A DNA stretch of 41,415 nucleotides from Pseudomonadota bacterium (GCA_018262245.1 JAGTRV010000004.1:1-41415), one strand, 5' to 3'; positions 28,239 to 37,389 are shown, counted from the first letter of the stretch. The notes: a model not told the origin generated them from the sequence alone. A program made the numbers and translations.

Positions 28239-28804
28239 TTTTTATCCTTCCCTTCGTCAGGCTTCACTCGGGTCACGATGAAATTCATCCCAAACTCATA
28301 AACCCTGCGTCCATTGACGACCACGGCCTTGCTTTCGACCAGTTGGGGCTGCTCCAGCCACGGGGAAGCTTCCAGATTGCGCATCAGCGCTGAAATCCGG
28401 GCATTCGACTGGGCATTACCAGTGATATTGATTTTCAGGCCATCCTGTTTGACTGCTTTGAGATAAATCCCCTCTGGAACCTGCTTGACGAGTTCACTGA
28501 GAAGATAAACAGTCTCACCGCGATCACGTTGCAAGTTTTCAATAACCTGCTTACGAGACAACAACGCCTGCGTCTGTTCCTTGAGGCGCTTGATCTGATC
28601 CAGCTGCTTGTCGAGAACCGCTATTTCCTTCTTGAGAAAGTCATTTGCGCTCTCTTGATTAGTGATCGCACCACCAATCAGGGTGTAGCCCGCAAATACG
28701 ATCAGGGCCCCCAAGACCGAAACCAATCCGACCAATACAAAAAACTGTTCGCGCCGAGCTTTTTTCGCCTCTTCGCGATGAGGCAGAAGATTGATGCGAA
28801 TCAT
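28235..28804 (-). CDS. pilN: Type IV pilus inner-membrane alignment protein
   Basis: Partner of PilO; its short cytoplasmic tail binds PilM. The 189-residue protein begins MIRINLLPHREE, and the INLLP motif is the known PilM-docking segment. One TM helix lies at about 22-45, followed by a coiled coil (about 55-85) and a PilN periplasmic domain. It ends in a lysine-rich tail. Coupled to pilM and pilO by 4-nt overlaps. Confidence 0.96.
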   Translation of the reverse strand: MIRINLLPHREEAKKARREQFFVLVGLVSVLGALIVFAGYTLIGGAITNQESANDFLKKEIAVLDKQLDQIKRLKEQTQALLSRKQVIENLQRDRGETVYLLSELVKQVPEGIYLKAVKQDGLKINITGNAQSNARISALMRNLEASPWLEQPQLVESKAVVVNGRRVYEFGMNFIVTRVKPDEGKDKK

Positions 28805-29886
28805 GATGGATCAAACCTCCGCAAAGCCAAGCCACAGGCCACCATCAAGGATGATGCATCAGCCAAAAGGCTCTTCGCTCGCACGCGATCGGAGAGCACC
28901 ATGTTGGCAAACGGATTGGCAATAAGGGTATTGACCTGCGTACGGGTAGCGACCACTTCATCAATCCCGGGGATCACCGCACATCCCCCAGCGAGGACAA
29001 TGTGGTCGACTTGATTGTATTGGGTCGAAGTAAAGAAGAACTGCAAGGCGCGCGAGACTTCAAGCGCCAAATTCTCCATAAACGGGTTCAACAACTCCAC
29101 CTCGTAACCTTCCGGCAGGTTTCCCGCTCTTTTGGCTGCCTCGGCGTCTTCAAAGCTCATTCCGTAGTGACGCGCGATATCTTGTGTTAATTGACCGCCG
29201 CCAAAAGCCTGTTCGCGAGCGTATACCTGCTGGCCATTTCTAAGCACAGTCAAGTTCATCACATTGGCGCCGGCATCGATCATGGCCACGACCTGATTTT
29301 TACCGGAATCCGGCAATTGACGCTCAATCAGCTCAAATGCGGCCAGCACGGCAAAAGACTCGACATCCACGACGAGCGCCTTGAGGCCAGCAGCATCGGC
29401 AACTGCAACACGATCCTCGACACGTTCTTTTTTCGACGCAGCAATCAAAACCTCAAGTTCATCCGGCACAGCTGGCGCCGGCCCGATTACTTGATAATCC
29501 AAGTTCACTTCATCGATCGAAAACGGAATGTACTGATTAGCCTCCGTTTCGACCTGAGCCTCAAGCTCGTCGTCCCTCAAACCTGCCGGAACGATGATTT
29601 TCTTGGTGATAACCGCAGAACCCGGCAAAGCCATGGCGACATTGCGTGTCGATGTACCCATGCGCTTCCACGCACGTTTTACGCAATCGACAACGCCATC
29701 CAAGTTGGCGATATTGCCATCGGACACCGCATCCTTCGGCAACACCTCAATGGTGTAGCGCTCAACGCGATAGCCGTCTTTCCCATTTGCGGTCAGCTCA
29801 ACCATTTTTACGGCGGACGAACTTATGTCCAACCCGAACAAGGGACGCGCCTTGGGATTTAACAACGCTGAGATATCGAAGCCCAC
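28801..29886 (-). CDS. pilM: Type IV pilus actin-like ATPase
   Basis: A cytoplasmic actin/FtsA-fold protein that binds the PilN tail and connects the motor to the alignment complex. The 361 residues include the N-terminal phosphate-binding loop region FGLDISSSAVKMVEL, a second nucleotide-binding stretch MIDAGANVMNLTVL near 210-225, and the adenosine motif VLAGGCAVIPGID near 300-312. The start is GTG 29886 (VGFDISALLNPKARPLFGLDIS) with a GGGGG ribosome-binding site 5-9 nt upstream. It is the first gene of pilMNOPQ and divergent from mrcA. Confidence 0.96.
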   Translation of the reverse strand: MGFDISALLNPKARPLFGLDISSSAVKMVELTANGKDGYRVERYTIEVLPKDAVSDGNIANLDGVVDCVKRAWKRMGTSTRNVAMALPGSAVITKKIIVPAGLRDDELEAQVETEANQYIPFSIDEVNLDYQVIGPAPAVPDELEVLIAASKKERVEDRVAVADAAGLKALVVDVESFAVLAAFELIERQLPDSGKNQVVAMIDAGANVMNLTVLRNGQQVYAREQAFGGGQLTQDIARHYGMSFEDAEAAKRAGNLPEGYEVELLNPFMENLALEVSRALQFFFTSTQYNQVDHIVLAGGCAVIPGIDEVVATRTQVNTLIANPFANMVLSDRVRAKSLLADASSLMVACGLALRRFDPS

Positions 29887-29948
29887 CAGACCCCCAAAAA
29901 GTCCTTACAGATTACTAAGTTACGAAAATAACCAATAATTCACTTCAG

Positions 29949-29977
29949 ATGCTAACAACAACCTATAGGCATGTAAA
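29949..29977 (-). promoter_or_regulatory. Candidate pilM operon promoter
   Basis: On the minus strand TTTACA (29977-29972), a 17-bp spacer and TAGCAT (29954-29949) match the sigma-70 consensus at five and four of six positions. This would give a leader of about 55 nt to the pilM GTG. No sigma-54 type -24/-12 pair is obvious in the same gap. Confidence 0.4.
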
Positions 29978-29983
29978 GCAATT

Positions 29984-30013
29984 TTACGAGCGAAAAATTG
30001 CCCGGCGTATAAT
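29984..30013 (+). promoter_or_regulatory. mrcA promoter
   Basis: A perfect -10 TATAAT (30008-30013) lies 33 bp before the GTG at 30047. The best -35 is the poor TTACGA (29984-29989) with an 18-bp spacer. The leader would be about 27 nt, pyrimidine-rich and without a Shine-Dalgarno. Confidence 0.6.
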
Positions 30014-30046
30014 CTGCCCAACTTCAATTTCACCTCCCCGCTCCCC

Positions 30047-32362
30047 GTGCCTTCAACCCACTCAGCGCTGCGCCTGATCCTTTACCCTGTCATTTTTCTG
30101 CTCGGACTTCTGGCCATCGGGATAGCGATAGCATTGATTGTCCTCGTTCTGGCCTACCCGAACCTCCCCTCGCTTGAGGTACTGACCGACTACCGCCCAA
30201 AGATACCTTTACGCGTGTATACCGCTGACGGCTTCCTGATTGGCGAATACGGCGAAGAGCGTCGCGCCGTGGTTGCGATCAAGGACGTTCCGCCGATCAT
30301 GAAGCAGGCCATTCTCGCCGCTGAAGACGATCGCTTCTATCAACACGGCGGTATCGACTACACCGGGATACTGCGTGCGGCGGGAGCCAACCTGATTGGC
30401 GGCGGAAAACGCCAAGGCGCATCAACCATCACTCAACAAGTTGCCAGGAACTTCTTTCTTACCGGAGAGAAAACCTACACGCGCAAACTTTATGAAGCTC
30501 TTCTCTCTTTCAAGATAGAAAGCAACCTGACGAAAGACCAGATTTTCGAGTTATACATCAATCAGATATTCCTCGGCCAGCGTGCCTATGGATTTGCTGC
30601 GGCCGCCCAGATTTATTTCGGCAAGCCGCTAAAAGACATCTCGATTGCCGAAGCGGCCATGCTGGCCGGACTACCAAAGGCGCCATCGGCCTACAACCCG
30701 GTCGTGAACCCGACTCGCGCCAAGCAACGCCAACAGTACGTACTGCGCCGTATGCATGAATTGGGGCATATCTCGGATACCCAACATGCCGCAGCCCTGA
30801 AGGAACCGCTTATCGTCAAGCGCGAACTGGCTGGCTATGCCGTTCATGCCGAGTATGTGGCCGAAATGGCGCGCCAGATCACCGCCGAACGCTTTCCGGA
30901 AGAAGTTTACTCACGCGGCATGAAGGTTTATACGACCCTGATCAAGGCCGAACAGGAAGCCGCCTATATCAGCCTGCGCAAAGGCGTCATGGACTATGAC
31001 CGACGGCATGGTTACCGGGGCGCCGAATCCTATCTGGACATGAAGGACATCAAGTCCGATCAGGACGAAGCTATCGACGAGGCCCTTCAGGACATTCCCG
31101 ATACCGGCGATCTGATTCCGGCTTTGGTCCTGTCGGCAGATCCAAAACAGATCAAGGTCTACCGCAAGGGCGGCGAAGTGGTGACGCTGACCGGCGATGC
31201 CATGAAATTTGCGGCCAAGATGCTCGACGACAAGGCCCCGCCAAACAAACGCCTGAAGCGCAGCGCCATCGTTCGCCTGCAAAAGGACGACAAGGGCAAC
31301 TGGCAGATCAGCCAACTGCCAGAGGTTGAATCCGCATTTGTCGCGGTAGACCCGAAAGACGGCGCCATTCGCGCCTTGGTTGGCGGTTTCGATTTCAATC
31401 GCAACAAGTTCAACCATGTCACGCAGGCCTGGCGGCAACCGGGTTCCAGCTTTAAACCATTCATCTACTCCGCATCGCTGGAAAAAGGTTTCAGCCCGAA
31501 CAGCGTGATCGCCGACGAACCAATCGTCATTCCGGCCAGCCAGACCGGCACCCAGGCTTGGGAGCCGCACAACTACGATGGCAAGTACGAAGGCCCGATG
31601 AAGATGCGTACCGCGCTGGCCAAGTCCAAGAACATGGTATCGATCCGCATTCTGCAGGCTATAGGGACGCAATATGCTCAGGACTACGCCGGGCGCTTCG
31701 GTTTTGATCCCGCAAAGCACCCGCCTTACCTCACCATGGCCCTCGGCGCCGGTTCGGTCACCCCGTGGCAAATGGTCACCGCGTACTCCGTGTTCGCCAA
31801 CGGTGGTTTCAAGGTCAGCCCATTCGTCGTCCGCGAAATTCGTGACGAACGCGAGCAGATATTGGCCCACTCTGCGGAGATCGAAGCCGGCAGTGACAAT
31901 ATCCGGGTCATCGACCCGCGCAACGCCTTCATGATGGACACCATGTTGCGCGACGTCGCCATCTACGGCACGGCGGCCAAGGCATCGGCAATCCTGAAGC
32001 GTCAGGATCTGGCCGGGAAGACGGGTACAACAAACGAGTATGTCGACGCCTGGTTCTGCGGCTATCAGATGACGGTTGCCGGCTGTGCCTGGATTGGCTT
32101 CGACCAACCGAGAAAACTGGGCGACAAGGAAACCGGTGGCGCGGCCGCACTGCCGATCTGGATTGGCTACATGGCCCGTGCCCTGAAGGATGTACCGATG
32201 CAGGTACCACAAGCACCGGAAGGCCTCATCGCCTATGGCGAAGGTCGTGACCGGAGCTATATCTATGCTGAGAATGCTGCGAAGGAACGTACACCTGAAG
32301 AAGAAAGCCAGGATGCGACGCCTCTGCCCAAACCGGACCTGAGTACGCCACCCAGCGACTAA
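30047..32362 (+). CDS. mrcA: Penicillin-binding protein 1A, bifunctional transglycosylase/transpeptidase
   Basis: A class A PBP that polymerises glycan strands and cross-links peptides in the periplasm. The 771-residue protein has one N-terminal membrane anchor (about 8-37). The GT51 transglycosylase follows, with the catalytic glutamate E93 in AILAAEDDRFYQHGG and the QGASTITQQ motif. A PBP1A-type insert (about 310-420) comes next. The transpeptidase has the active-site serine S467 in GSSFKP, SKN at 527-529 and KTG at 658-660. The start is GTG 30047, which lacks a ribosome-binding site but sits well behind a TATAAT promoter. It is divergent from pilM, a common neighbourhood in proteobacteria, and its stop abuts the cyaY stop with no spacer. 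Confidence 0.95.
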   Translation: MPSTHSALRLILYPVIFLLGLLAIGIAIALIVLVLAYPNLPSLEVLTDYRPKIPLRVYTADGFLIGEYGEERRAVVAIKDVPPIMKQAILAAEDDRFYQHGGIDYTGILRAAGANLIGGGKRQGASTITQQVARNFFLTGEKTYTRKLYEALLSFKIESNLTKDQIFELYINQIFLGQRAYGFAAAAQIYFGKPLKDISIAEAAMLAGLPKAPSAYNPVVNPTRAKQRQQYVLRRMHELGHISDTQHAAALKEPLIVKRELAGYAVHAEYVAEMARQITAERFPEEVYSRGMKVYTTLIKAEQEAAYISLRKGVMDYDRRHGYRGAESYLDMKDIKSDQDEAIDEALQDIPDTGDLIPALVLSADPKQIKVYRKGGEVVTLTGDAMKFAAKMLDDKAPPNKRLKRSAIVRLQKDDKGNWQISQLPEVESAFVAVDPKDGAIRALVGGFDFNRNKFNHVTQAWRQPGSSFKPFIYSASLEKGFSPNSVIADEPIVIPASQTGTQAWEPHNYDGKYEGPMKMRTALAKSKNMVSIRILQAIGTQYAQDYAGRFGFDPAKHPPYLTMALGAGSVTPWQMVTAYSVFANGGFKVSPFVVREIRDEREQILAHSAEIEAGSDNIRVIDPRNAFMMDTMLRDVAIYGTAAKASAILKRQDLAGKTGTTNEYVDAWFCGYQMTVAGCAWIGFDQPRKLGDKETGGAAALPIWIGYMARALKDVPMQVPQAPEGLIAYGEGRDRSYIYAENAAKERTPEEESQDATPLPKPDLSTPPSD

Positions 32363-32680
32363 TCAGCGCAGAACGATAGTCTCGCCAGCCTGCCGACTGG
32401 CGAGCATCGATAACTTTTCCATCAATTCAGCGTTATCGCGAGTATCGCGCCAACTGGCACCATCCCAGCGGAAATGGAAGCCACCGGCGCGGGCAGCCAC
32501 CCAGATTTCCTTGGCAACGCTGTGGCGATTGACGATGATCTTGCTGCGATCTGCAAACTCGATTTCCAGCACGCCACCAGGTGCCAATTCGAAATCGAGA
32601 TCGGCATCGCAAGCCTCAAGAGCTGCATCGATCCGGGCTAATGCCTGTTCGGCCAATGCGTTGAATTCGCTGTCATCCAT
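32363..32680 (-). CDS. cyaY: Frataxin-like iron donor / iron-sulfur assembly regulator
   Basis: A 105-residue cytoplasmic protein that binds iron and modulates the IscS desulfurase. The frataxin fold is recognisable: the acidic first helix (MDDSEFNALAEQALARIDAA, then CDADLDFE), the strand GVLEIEFADRSKIIVNRH, and the conserved KEIWVAARAGGFHFRWD segment followed by W at the end of the sheet (ASWRDTRDNAEL). The length is typical. Its stop (32363) directly follows the mrcA stop on the other strand. It is divergent from lptM-lysA across 41 bp, an arrangement known from beta- and gammaproteobacteria. Confidence 0.95.
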   Translation of the reverse strand: MDDSEFNALAEQALARIDAALEACDADLDFELAPGGVLEIEFADRSKIIVNRHSVAKEIWVAARAGGFHFRWDGASWRDTRDNAELMEKLSMLASRQAGETIVLR

Positions 32681-32721
32681 CGTGTGCTACCATCCCGTTC
32701 TTCGCTGACAGCGCCCCAAAC

Positions 32722-32883
32722 ATGTCCAGAATCGCTGCCTTACTGATCATCCTGAGCCTCACTGCCTGCGGCATGAAAGGCCAACTAGAACGGCCTTCCG
32801 GCCCGGCGCCGGAACCGCTGCTCGGCAGCGGAAAAACAACGCCCAAGGATGTTAGCACGACCACCAGCCCCAAAGCCCAATGA
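32722..32883 (+). CDS. lptM: Small lipoprotein LptM (YifL-like)
   Basis: A 53-residue lipoprotein reading MSRIAALLIILSLTACGMKG and then a Pro/Ser/Thr-rich tail ending TTTSPKAQ. The lipobox LTAC places the lipidated cysteine at C16, and CGMKGQLERP matches the family pattern C-G-x-K-G-x-L-x-x-P. In E. coli this protein helps mature the LptD/LptE lipopolysaccharide translocon. The gene overlaps lysA by 4 nt (ATGA), a conserved pairing. A TACCAT -10-like hexamer with an extended TG (32685-32693) lies just upstream, but its -35 is poor. No good ribosome-binding site is visible. Confidence 0.88.
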   Translation: MSRIAALLIILSLTACGMKGQLERPSGPAPEPLLGSGKTTPKDVSTTTSPKAQ

Positions 32884-34142
32884 CCCACTTTGCCCTGAAT
32901 AACGGCGTCCTGCACGCCGAATCCGTTGCCCTGCCCGCTATCGCCGACCAGTTCGGCACTCCGGCCTACGTTTACTCCCGCGCTGCGCTGGAAGCTTCGT
33001 TGCGCGAATTCCACGATGTCCTCGGCAACCACGTCGCCGGCCAGGGCGCCTTGGTTTGCTATGCAGTTAAAGCCAATTCCAATTTAGCCATCCTGAACGT
33101 TTTTGCCCGCCTTGGTGCTGGTTTCGATATTGTCTCCGGCGGCGAACTGCAGCGCGTGCTGGCTGCTGGTGCCGATCCGAAGAAGGTCGTTTTCTCCGGC
33201 GTCGGCAAGACGGCTGGTGAAATGAAGCTGGCGCTGGACGTCGGCATTTTTTGCTTCAATGTCGAATCTGCCGCCGAGCTGGAACGGCTGAATGAGGTCG
33301 CTGGCCAGTGCGGCAAGAAGGCGCCGATCAGTCTGCGTGTCAATCCAAACGTCGATCCGAAAACCCACCCCTACATTTCGACGGGTCTCAAGGGCGCCAA
33401 GTTCGGCGTGGCCTACGACAATGCGCTAGACCTGTACCGCCGCGCTGCTGCGCTACCGAGCATAGAAGTCACTGGCATCGACTGCCATATCGGCTCGCAA
33501 TTGCTCGACCCGTCGCCTTTCGTCGAAGCGCTCGATCGCATTCTGGCCCTGGTCGATCAGATGGCGGCCGAAGGCATCCACATTCATCACCTCGACCTCG
33601 GTGGCGGCCTTGGCATCAAGTACAACGCCGAACAGGCACAACCGACTGTCGCCTCCTACCTGACCCCGCTGCTCGACAAGCTGGCCGGTCGCGGCCTGCA
33701 GGTCGTGCTTGAACCGGGTCGCCGGCTGGTCGGAAACGCCGGCCTGCTGCTCACCCGCATCGAATACCTCAAGCAGGGCGAGGCCAAGAATTTCGCCATC
33801 ATCGACGCCGCCATGAACGACCTGATGCGCCCGGCGCTCTATGAAGCGTGGCACGACATCAATCCGGTGGTGCCACGCTCAGGTGTGGCCACCGAGTACG
33901 ACGTCGTCGGTCCGGTCTGCGAAACCGGCGATTTCCTCGGCCAGGCCCGCCCGCTGGTGGTTGAAGCAGGGGATCTGCTGGCTGTGATGTCAGCCGGCGC
34001 TTATGGCATGGCCATGGCCTCGAACTACAACACCCGGCCACGGGCGGTTGAAGTGATGGTCGATGGCGACAAGATTCACGTCATCCGCCAGCGCGAAACC
34101 GTCGAACAGCTGTATGCCGGTGAGTCCATCCTGCCGCTGTGA
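32880..34142 (+). CDS. lysA: Diaminopimelate decarboxylase
   Basis: The last step of lysine synthesis, decarboxylating meso-diaminopimelate with PLP. The 420-residue length is normal. The PLP lysine is K64 in YAVKANSN. The glycine-rich phosphate-binding LDLGGGLGI lies near residue 240, the EPGRRLVGNAG segment near 280, and the CETGDFLG motif supplies the active-site cysteine from the partner subunit. It overlaps lptM by 4 nt upstream and hslR by 4 nt downstream, so all three genes are probably one transcript. Confidence 0.97.
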   Translation: MTHFALNNGVLHAESVALPAIADQFGTPAYVYSRAALEASLREFHDVLGNHVAGQGALVCYAVKANSNLAILNVFARLGAGFDIVSGGELQRVLAAGADPKKVVFSGVGKTAGEMKLALDVGIFCFNVESAAELERLNEVAGQCGKKAPISLRVNPNVDPKTHPYISTGLKGAKFGVAYDNALDLYRRAAALPSIEVTGIDCHIGSQLLDPSPFVEALDRILALVDQMAAEGIHIHHLDLGGGLGIKYNAEQAQPTVASYLTPLLDKLAGRGLQVVLEPGRRLVGNAGLLLTRIEYLKQGEAKNFAIIDAAMNDLMRPALYEAWHDINPVVPRSGVATEYDVVGPVCETGDFLGQARPLVVEAGDLLAVMSAGAYGMAMASNYNTRPRAVEVMVDGDKIHVIRQRETVEQLYAGESILPL

Positions 34143-34516
34143 ATGGTTTGCGCGTCGATAAATGGCTGTGGGCAGCGCGATTCTTCAAGACGCGCTCCCT
34201 GGCCAGCGATGCCGTCAGTGGCGGCAAGGTGAAGGTCAATGGCGCTACGATCAAACCAGCCCGCGACATCAAGGTCGGTGACCGGCTCCACATCGCTAAC
34301 AGTGAAACGCGCTGGGAAGTGACCGTCCAAGCCCTGTCGGACAAGCGCGGCCCGGCACCGGAAGCCCGCCTGCTCTACGAGGAAACACCGGAAAGCATCG
34401 CTGCCCGTGAAGCCGCGAGAGATAGCCGACAGTTCGTGCAAGATCCAGCAGCGGACATCCACGGCCGACCGACCAAGCGCGACCGCCGCCAGCTTGGCCG
34501 CTTCAGCGGCTCATAA
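34139..34516 (+). CDS. hslR: Heat-shock protein 15-type S4 RNA-binding protein
   Basis: A 125-residue protein with an N-terminal S4 RNA-binding domain (about 5-65; LRVDKWLWAARFFKTRSLASDAV, then GGKVKVNG) and a basic C-terminal tail (RPTKRDRRQLGRF). This matches Hsp15, which binds 50S subunits carrying a stalled nascent chain and helps recycle them. The start is GTG 34139, overlapping the lysA stop by 4 nt (GTGA). The stop overlaps the convergent AEC permease gene by 6 bp, and no terminator separates them. Confidence 0.93.
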   Translation: MNGLRVDKWLWAARFFKTRSLASDAVSGGKVKVNGATIKPARDIKVGDRLHIANSETRWEVTVQALSDKRGPAPEARLLYEETPESIAAREAARDSRQFVQDPAADIHGRPTKRDRRQLGRFSGS

Positions 34517-35398
34517 CACCCAGACCAGCGCCAGCGGAAGGTAGACCAGCGCCGCCAAATTGCCGATCAGCACAATTGAGGCAACGCGTTGCGGCTCCTG
34601 CTTGTAGCGCTCGGCAAACAGGAAATTCAGCACCGCCGGCGGCAAAGCGCCGAAGACGAACAGCATCGCCGCATCTCGGCCCTGCAAGCCAAGCAGTTGA
34701 ATGACACCTGCAGCGATCAGCATGCCGGCCAGTGGTCTCAGCACAGCACTGCCGACCGCCACCTTCCATTCGCTGAAATTCACATCCGTCATCCGCACGC
34801 CGAGTGAAAAGAGCAACAGCGGCACCGACACGTCGCCAAGCATCTTGATCGCGATAACCAATGGCGTCCAGATGGGAATTTTGACCAGGGCTACGGTCAA
34901 ACCTGCGATGGCGGCAAAAAGCACGGGGATACGCCACAGCGTCAACAGCCGTGTCTTTGGGTCAAGCAGACGGGCACCGAAGGAGAAATGCAGCGTGTTT
35001 TCAACCATGAACAGGATCACCGCTGCCGGCAGAGCGCTTTCGCCCCAAGCCAAAACGGCGAGCGGCAGGCCGATGTTGCCAGAGTTATTGAACAGCATGG
35101 GCGGAACCAGCGTTCTCGGCTGGATGCCAGCCAGGCGGGCAATTGGCCAGGCAAGCAGCCCACAAGCGGCAAGGACCAGAAAACCGCCCACGGCCAGCGG
35201 GGCGTAGGCGGCCAGATCAAAGGATTTACCGGCCATCGCGGCAAAGACCAGGGCCGGTACGAAGACATCCATATTCAGCCGATTGGCGACGGCCATCTCC
35301 GGCTTGTGCTTGCGTCCATAGAAATAGCCGGCCGCCACGATCCCAAAAATGGGGAACAGGATGGCCAACAGGCGGAAACTCAGGCTTTGGTCTTCCAA
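34511..35398 (-). CDS. AEC-family permease (auxin efflux carrier type)
   Basis: A 295-residue integral membrane protein with about ten hydrophobic helices in two halves. The conserved family segment NNSGNIGLPLAVLAWG lies near residue 105, and the matching C-terminal half has GALPPAVLNFLFAERY. AEC proteins in bacteria are linked to export or exchange of small carboxylates such as malate, but the substrate cannot be predicted here. The gene stands alone, convergent with hslR and downstream of hslU on the same strand, from which it is separated by a structured 104-bp gap. A GTCTGC-N6-GCAGAC repeat lies 19 bp before its start. Confidence 0.88.
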   Translation of the reverse strand: MEDQSLSFRLLAILFPIFGIVAAGYFYGRKHKPEMAVANRLNMDVFVPALVFAAMAGKSFDLAAYAPLAVGGFLVLAACGLLAWPIARLAGIQPRTLVPPMLFNNSGNIGLPLAVLAWGESALPAAVILFMVENTLHFSFGARLLDPKTRLLTLWRIPVLFAAIAGLTVALVKIPIWTPLVIAIKMLGDVSVPLLLFSLGVRMTDVNFSEWKVAVGSAVLRPLAGMLIAAGVIQLLGLQGRDAAMLFVFGALPPAVLNFLFAERYKQEPQRVASIVLIGNLAALVYLPLALVWVL

Positions 35399-35416
35399 TC
35401 AGAACCCCGGGGAATG

Positions 35417-35434
35417 GTCTGCAACGTGGCAGAC
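35417..35434. promoter_or_regulatory. Inverted repeat before the AEC permease gene
   Basis: GTCTGC (35417-35422) and GCAGAC (35429-35434) form a perfect 6-6-6 inverted repeat, 19 bp before the permease start. It may be an operator or a leader hairpin. Confidence 0.4.
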
Positions 35435-35443
35435 ATTGTGCGA

Positions 35444-35496
35444 GGCTGGCCGATCAGGGCGCAATAGGGAAAGTCCCTGAGGCCCGCCGGCCAGCC
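35444..35496 (-). other. Nested stem-loop after hslU
   Basis: GGCTGGCC (35444-35451) pairs with GGCCAGCC (35489-35496). Inside it TCAGGG (35454-35459) pairs with CCCTGA (35475-35480), and AGGGA (35466-35470) can alternatively pair with TCCCT (35474-35478). It starts 7 nt after the hslU stop. There is no T-run, so it may act as a factor-dependent terminator, a 3'-end protector or an attenuator for the AEC gene. Confidence 0.5.
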
Positions 35497-35502
35497 GTGC
35501 TT

Positions 35503-36843
35503 TTACAGAACGTAACGCGACAGGTCTTCGTCGGCGGCCAGTTCGCCCAGCTTGGTATTGACGTAGGCCGCATCGATCAGCACCTTGTCGAGGCCTACCT
35601 TGCCAGCATCGAAGGACACCTCTTCGAGCAGCTTTTCCATGACCGTATGCAGACGACGAGCACCGATGTTCTCGGTTTTTTCATTCACCTGGAAGGCGAT
35701 CTCTGCGAGACGCCGGATACCGTCTTCCACAAACTCAAGCTGGACACCTTCCGTCTCGAGCAGGGCCTGGTATTGACGCGTCAGACAGGCATCAGTCTGC
35801 GTCAGGATGCACTCGAAATCGGCCACTGACAGCGAATCCAGCTCGACCCGAATCGGAAAGCGGCCCTGCAGTTCGGGAATCAGGTCGGATGGCTTGGACA
35901 GGTGGAAAGCGCCGGAAGCGATAAACAAAATGTGATCCGTCTTGATCATCCCGTACTTGGTCGACACCGTCGTCCCTTCGACCAGCGGCAGCAAGTCGCG
36001 CTGCACGCCCTGCCGCGAAACATCGGCGCCGTGCATCTCGGAGCGACTGGCGATCTTGTCCAGCTCGTCGAGAAAAACGATGCCGTTCTGCTCGACAGCC
36101 TTGACCGCCTCCTGATTGACATCGTCATCATTGACCAACTTGGCAGCTTCCTCGTCGGTCAGCAGCTTTAATGCCTCCTTGATCGACAGCTTGCGCGACT
36201 TTTTCTTGCCGCCGCCGACGCTTTGAAACATGCCCTGGATCTGCTGGGTCAGCTCTTCCATGCCAGGCGGGGCAAATATCTCGGCCTGGAAACTTGGCGC
36301 AGCCACTTCAATGTCAACTTCCTTGTCGTCCAGTTCGCCTTCGCGCAGTTTTTTGCGGAATTTCTGGCGCGTCGTGTTTTCCGCTGCGGTCGACTCGGAA
36401 TTCTCGGCAAAAAAGTTGGGACCGCGCGCCGTTGGCAGCAACACATCGAGAATGCGCTCCTCGGCCGCGTCTTCAGCCCGGGCACGCATCGCCTTCATGG
36501 CTCGTTCGCGGTGCGATTTGATGGCCATTTCGACCAGATCGCGGATGATCGTCTCGACGTCACGACCGACGTAGCCGACTTCGGTAAACTTGGTCGCCTC
36601 GATCTTGATGAACGGCGCATTGGCCAGACGGGCCAGACGGCGAGCAATCTCGGTCTTGCCGACACCGGTCGGGCCGATCATCAGGATATTCTTCGGCGTG
36701 ATTTCCTGGCGCAAGGGGTCGGCCACTTGCGAACGGCGCCAACGATTACGCAAGGCAATGGCGACAGCCTTCTTGGCATTTTTCTGGCCGACGATGTGCT
36801 TGTCGAGTTCGGAAACGATTTCCTGCGGCGTCATCGTCGTCAT
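35503..36843 (-). CDS. hslU: HslU ATPase/unfoldase of the HslUV protease
   Basis: A hexameric AAA+ unfoldase that feeds substrates to HslV. The 446-residue protein has Walker A GPTGVGKT (57-64), Walker [10 protein letters not shown] near residue 256-264, and the pore-loop/VGYVGRDVE segment near 90. The intermediate I-domain (about 110-240) and the sensor-2 [15 protein letters not shown] region near residue 393 are also visible. It ends RYVL; the C-terminal tail of HslU inserts into HslV. Its ATG overlaps the hslV stop by 4 nt; a second in-frame ATG lies three codons later. Confidence 0.97.
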   Translation of the reverse strand: MTTMTPQEIVSELDKHIVGQKNAKKAVAIALRNRWRRSQVADPLRQEITPKNILMIGPTGVGKTEIARRLARLANAPFIKIEATKFTEVGYVGRDVETIIRDLVEMAIKSHRERAMKAMRARAEDAAEERILDVLLPTARGPNFFAENSESTAAENTTRQKFRKKLREGELDDKEVDIEVAAPSFQAEIFAPPGMEELTQQIQGMFQSVGGGKKKSRKLSIKEALKLLTDEEAAKLVNDDDVNQEAVKAVEQNGIVFLDELDKIASRSEMHGADVSRQGVQRDLLPLVEGTTVSTKYGMIKTDHILFIASGAFHLSKPSDLIPELQGRFPIRVELDSLSVADFECILTQTDACLTRQYQALLETEGVQLEFVEDGIRRLAEIAFQVNEKTENIGARRLHTVMEKLLEEVSFDAGKVGLDKVLIDAAYVNTKLGELAADEDLSRYVL

Positions 36844-37376
36844 TCCAGCACCTCCAGCGTGAAATTACGGTTGGTGTAAATGCAGATGTCGCCAGCAATT
36901 TCCAGTGATTTGGTAACGATGTCGCGCGGCGCCAACTCGGTATTTTCCAGCAATGCACGCGCCGCGCTCTGGGCATAGGAACCGCCAGAGCCGATGGCGA
37001 CGATACCCTGCTCGGGCTCCAGCACATCGCCGTTGCCGGTAATGATCAGCGATACCTCGCGATCAGCCACCGAAAGCATTGCCTCCAGCCGGCGCAGGGC
37101 GCGGTCAGAACGCCAGTCCTTGGCCAGTTCGACGGCCGAGCGCAGCAGGTTCCCCTGATGTTTATCCAGCTTGGCCTCGAAACGCTCGAACAGCGTGAAG
37201 GCATCGGCCGTGCCGCCGGCGAAGCCAGCCAAGATGCGGCCGTTGTAGAGGCGACGCACCTTTCTGGCGGTGGCCTTGATGACGATATTGCCCAGCGTGA
37301 CCTGTCCGTCGCCGCCCATGGCAACGGAATTGCCCCGGCGCACCGACAAGATCGTCGTGCCGTGATATTGCTCCAT
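36840..37376 (-). CDS. hslV: HslV peptidase subunit
   Basis: The proteasome-like threonine protease of the HslUV complex. The chosen start at 37376 gives 178 residues beginning [15 protein letters not shown]. The catalytic threonine is T7, so a six-residue propeptide must be removed, where E. coli HslV has only the initiator Met. Further family motifs are [22 protein letters not shown] and [20 protein letters not shown] lies about 7 nt upstream of the ATG. The open frame upstream to 37433 has no homology support. It follows the STAS-repeat gene by 13 nt and is coupled to hslU. Confidence 0.96.
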   Translation of the reverse strand: MEQYHGTTILSVRRGNSVAMGGDGQVTLGNIVIKATARKVRRLYNGRILAGFAGGTADAFTLFERFEAKLDKHQGNLLRSAVELAKDWRSDRALRRLEAMLSVADREVSLIITGNGDVLEPEQGIVAIGSGGSYAQSAARALLENTELAPRDIVTKSLEIAGDICIYTNRNFTLEVLE

Positions 37377-37389
37377 GATTTTTCCTGAA

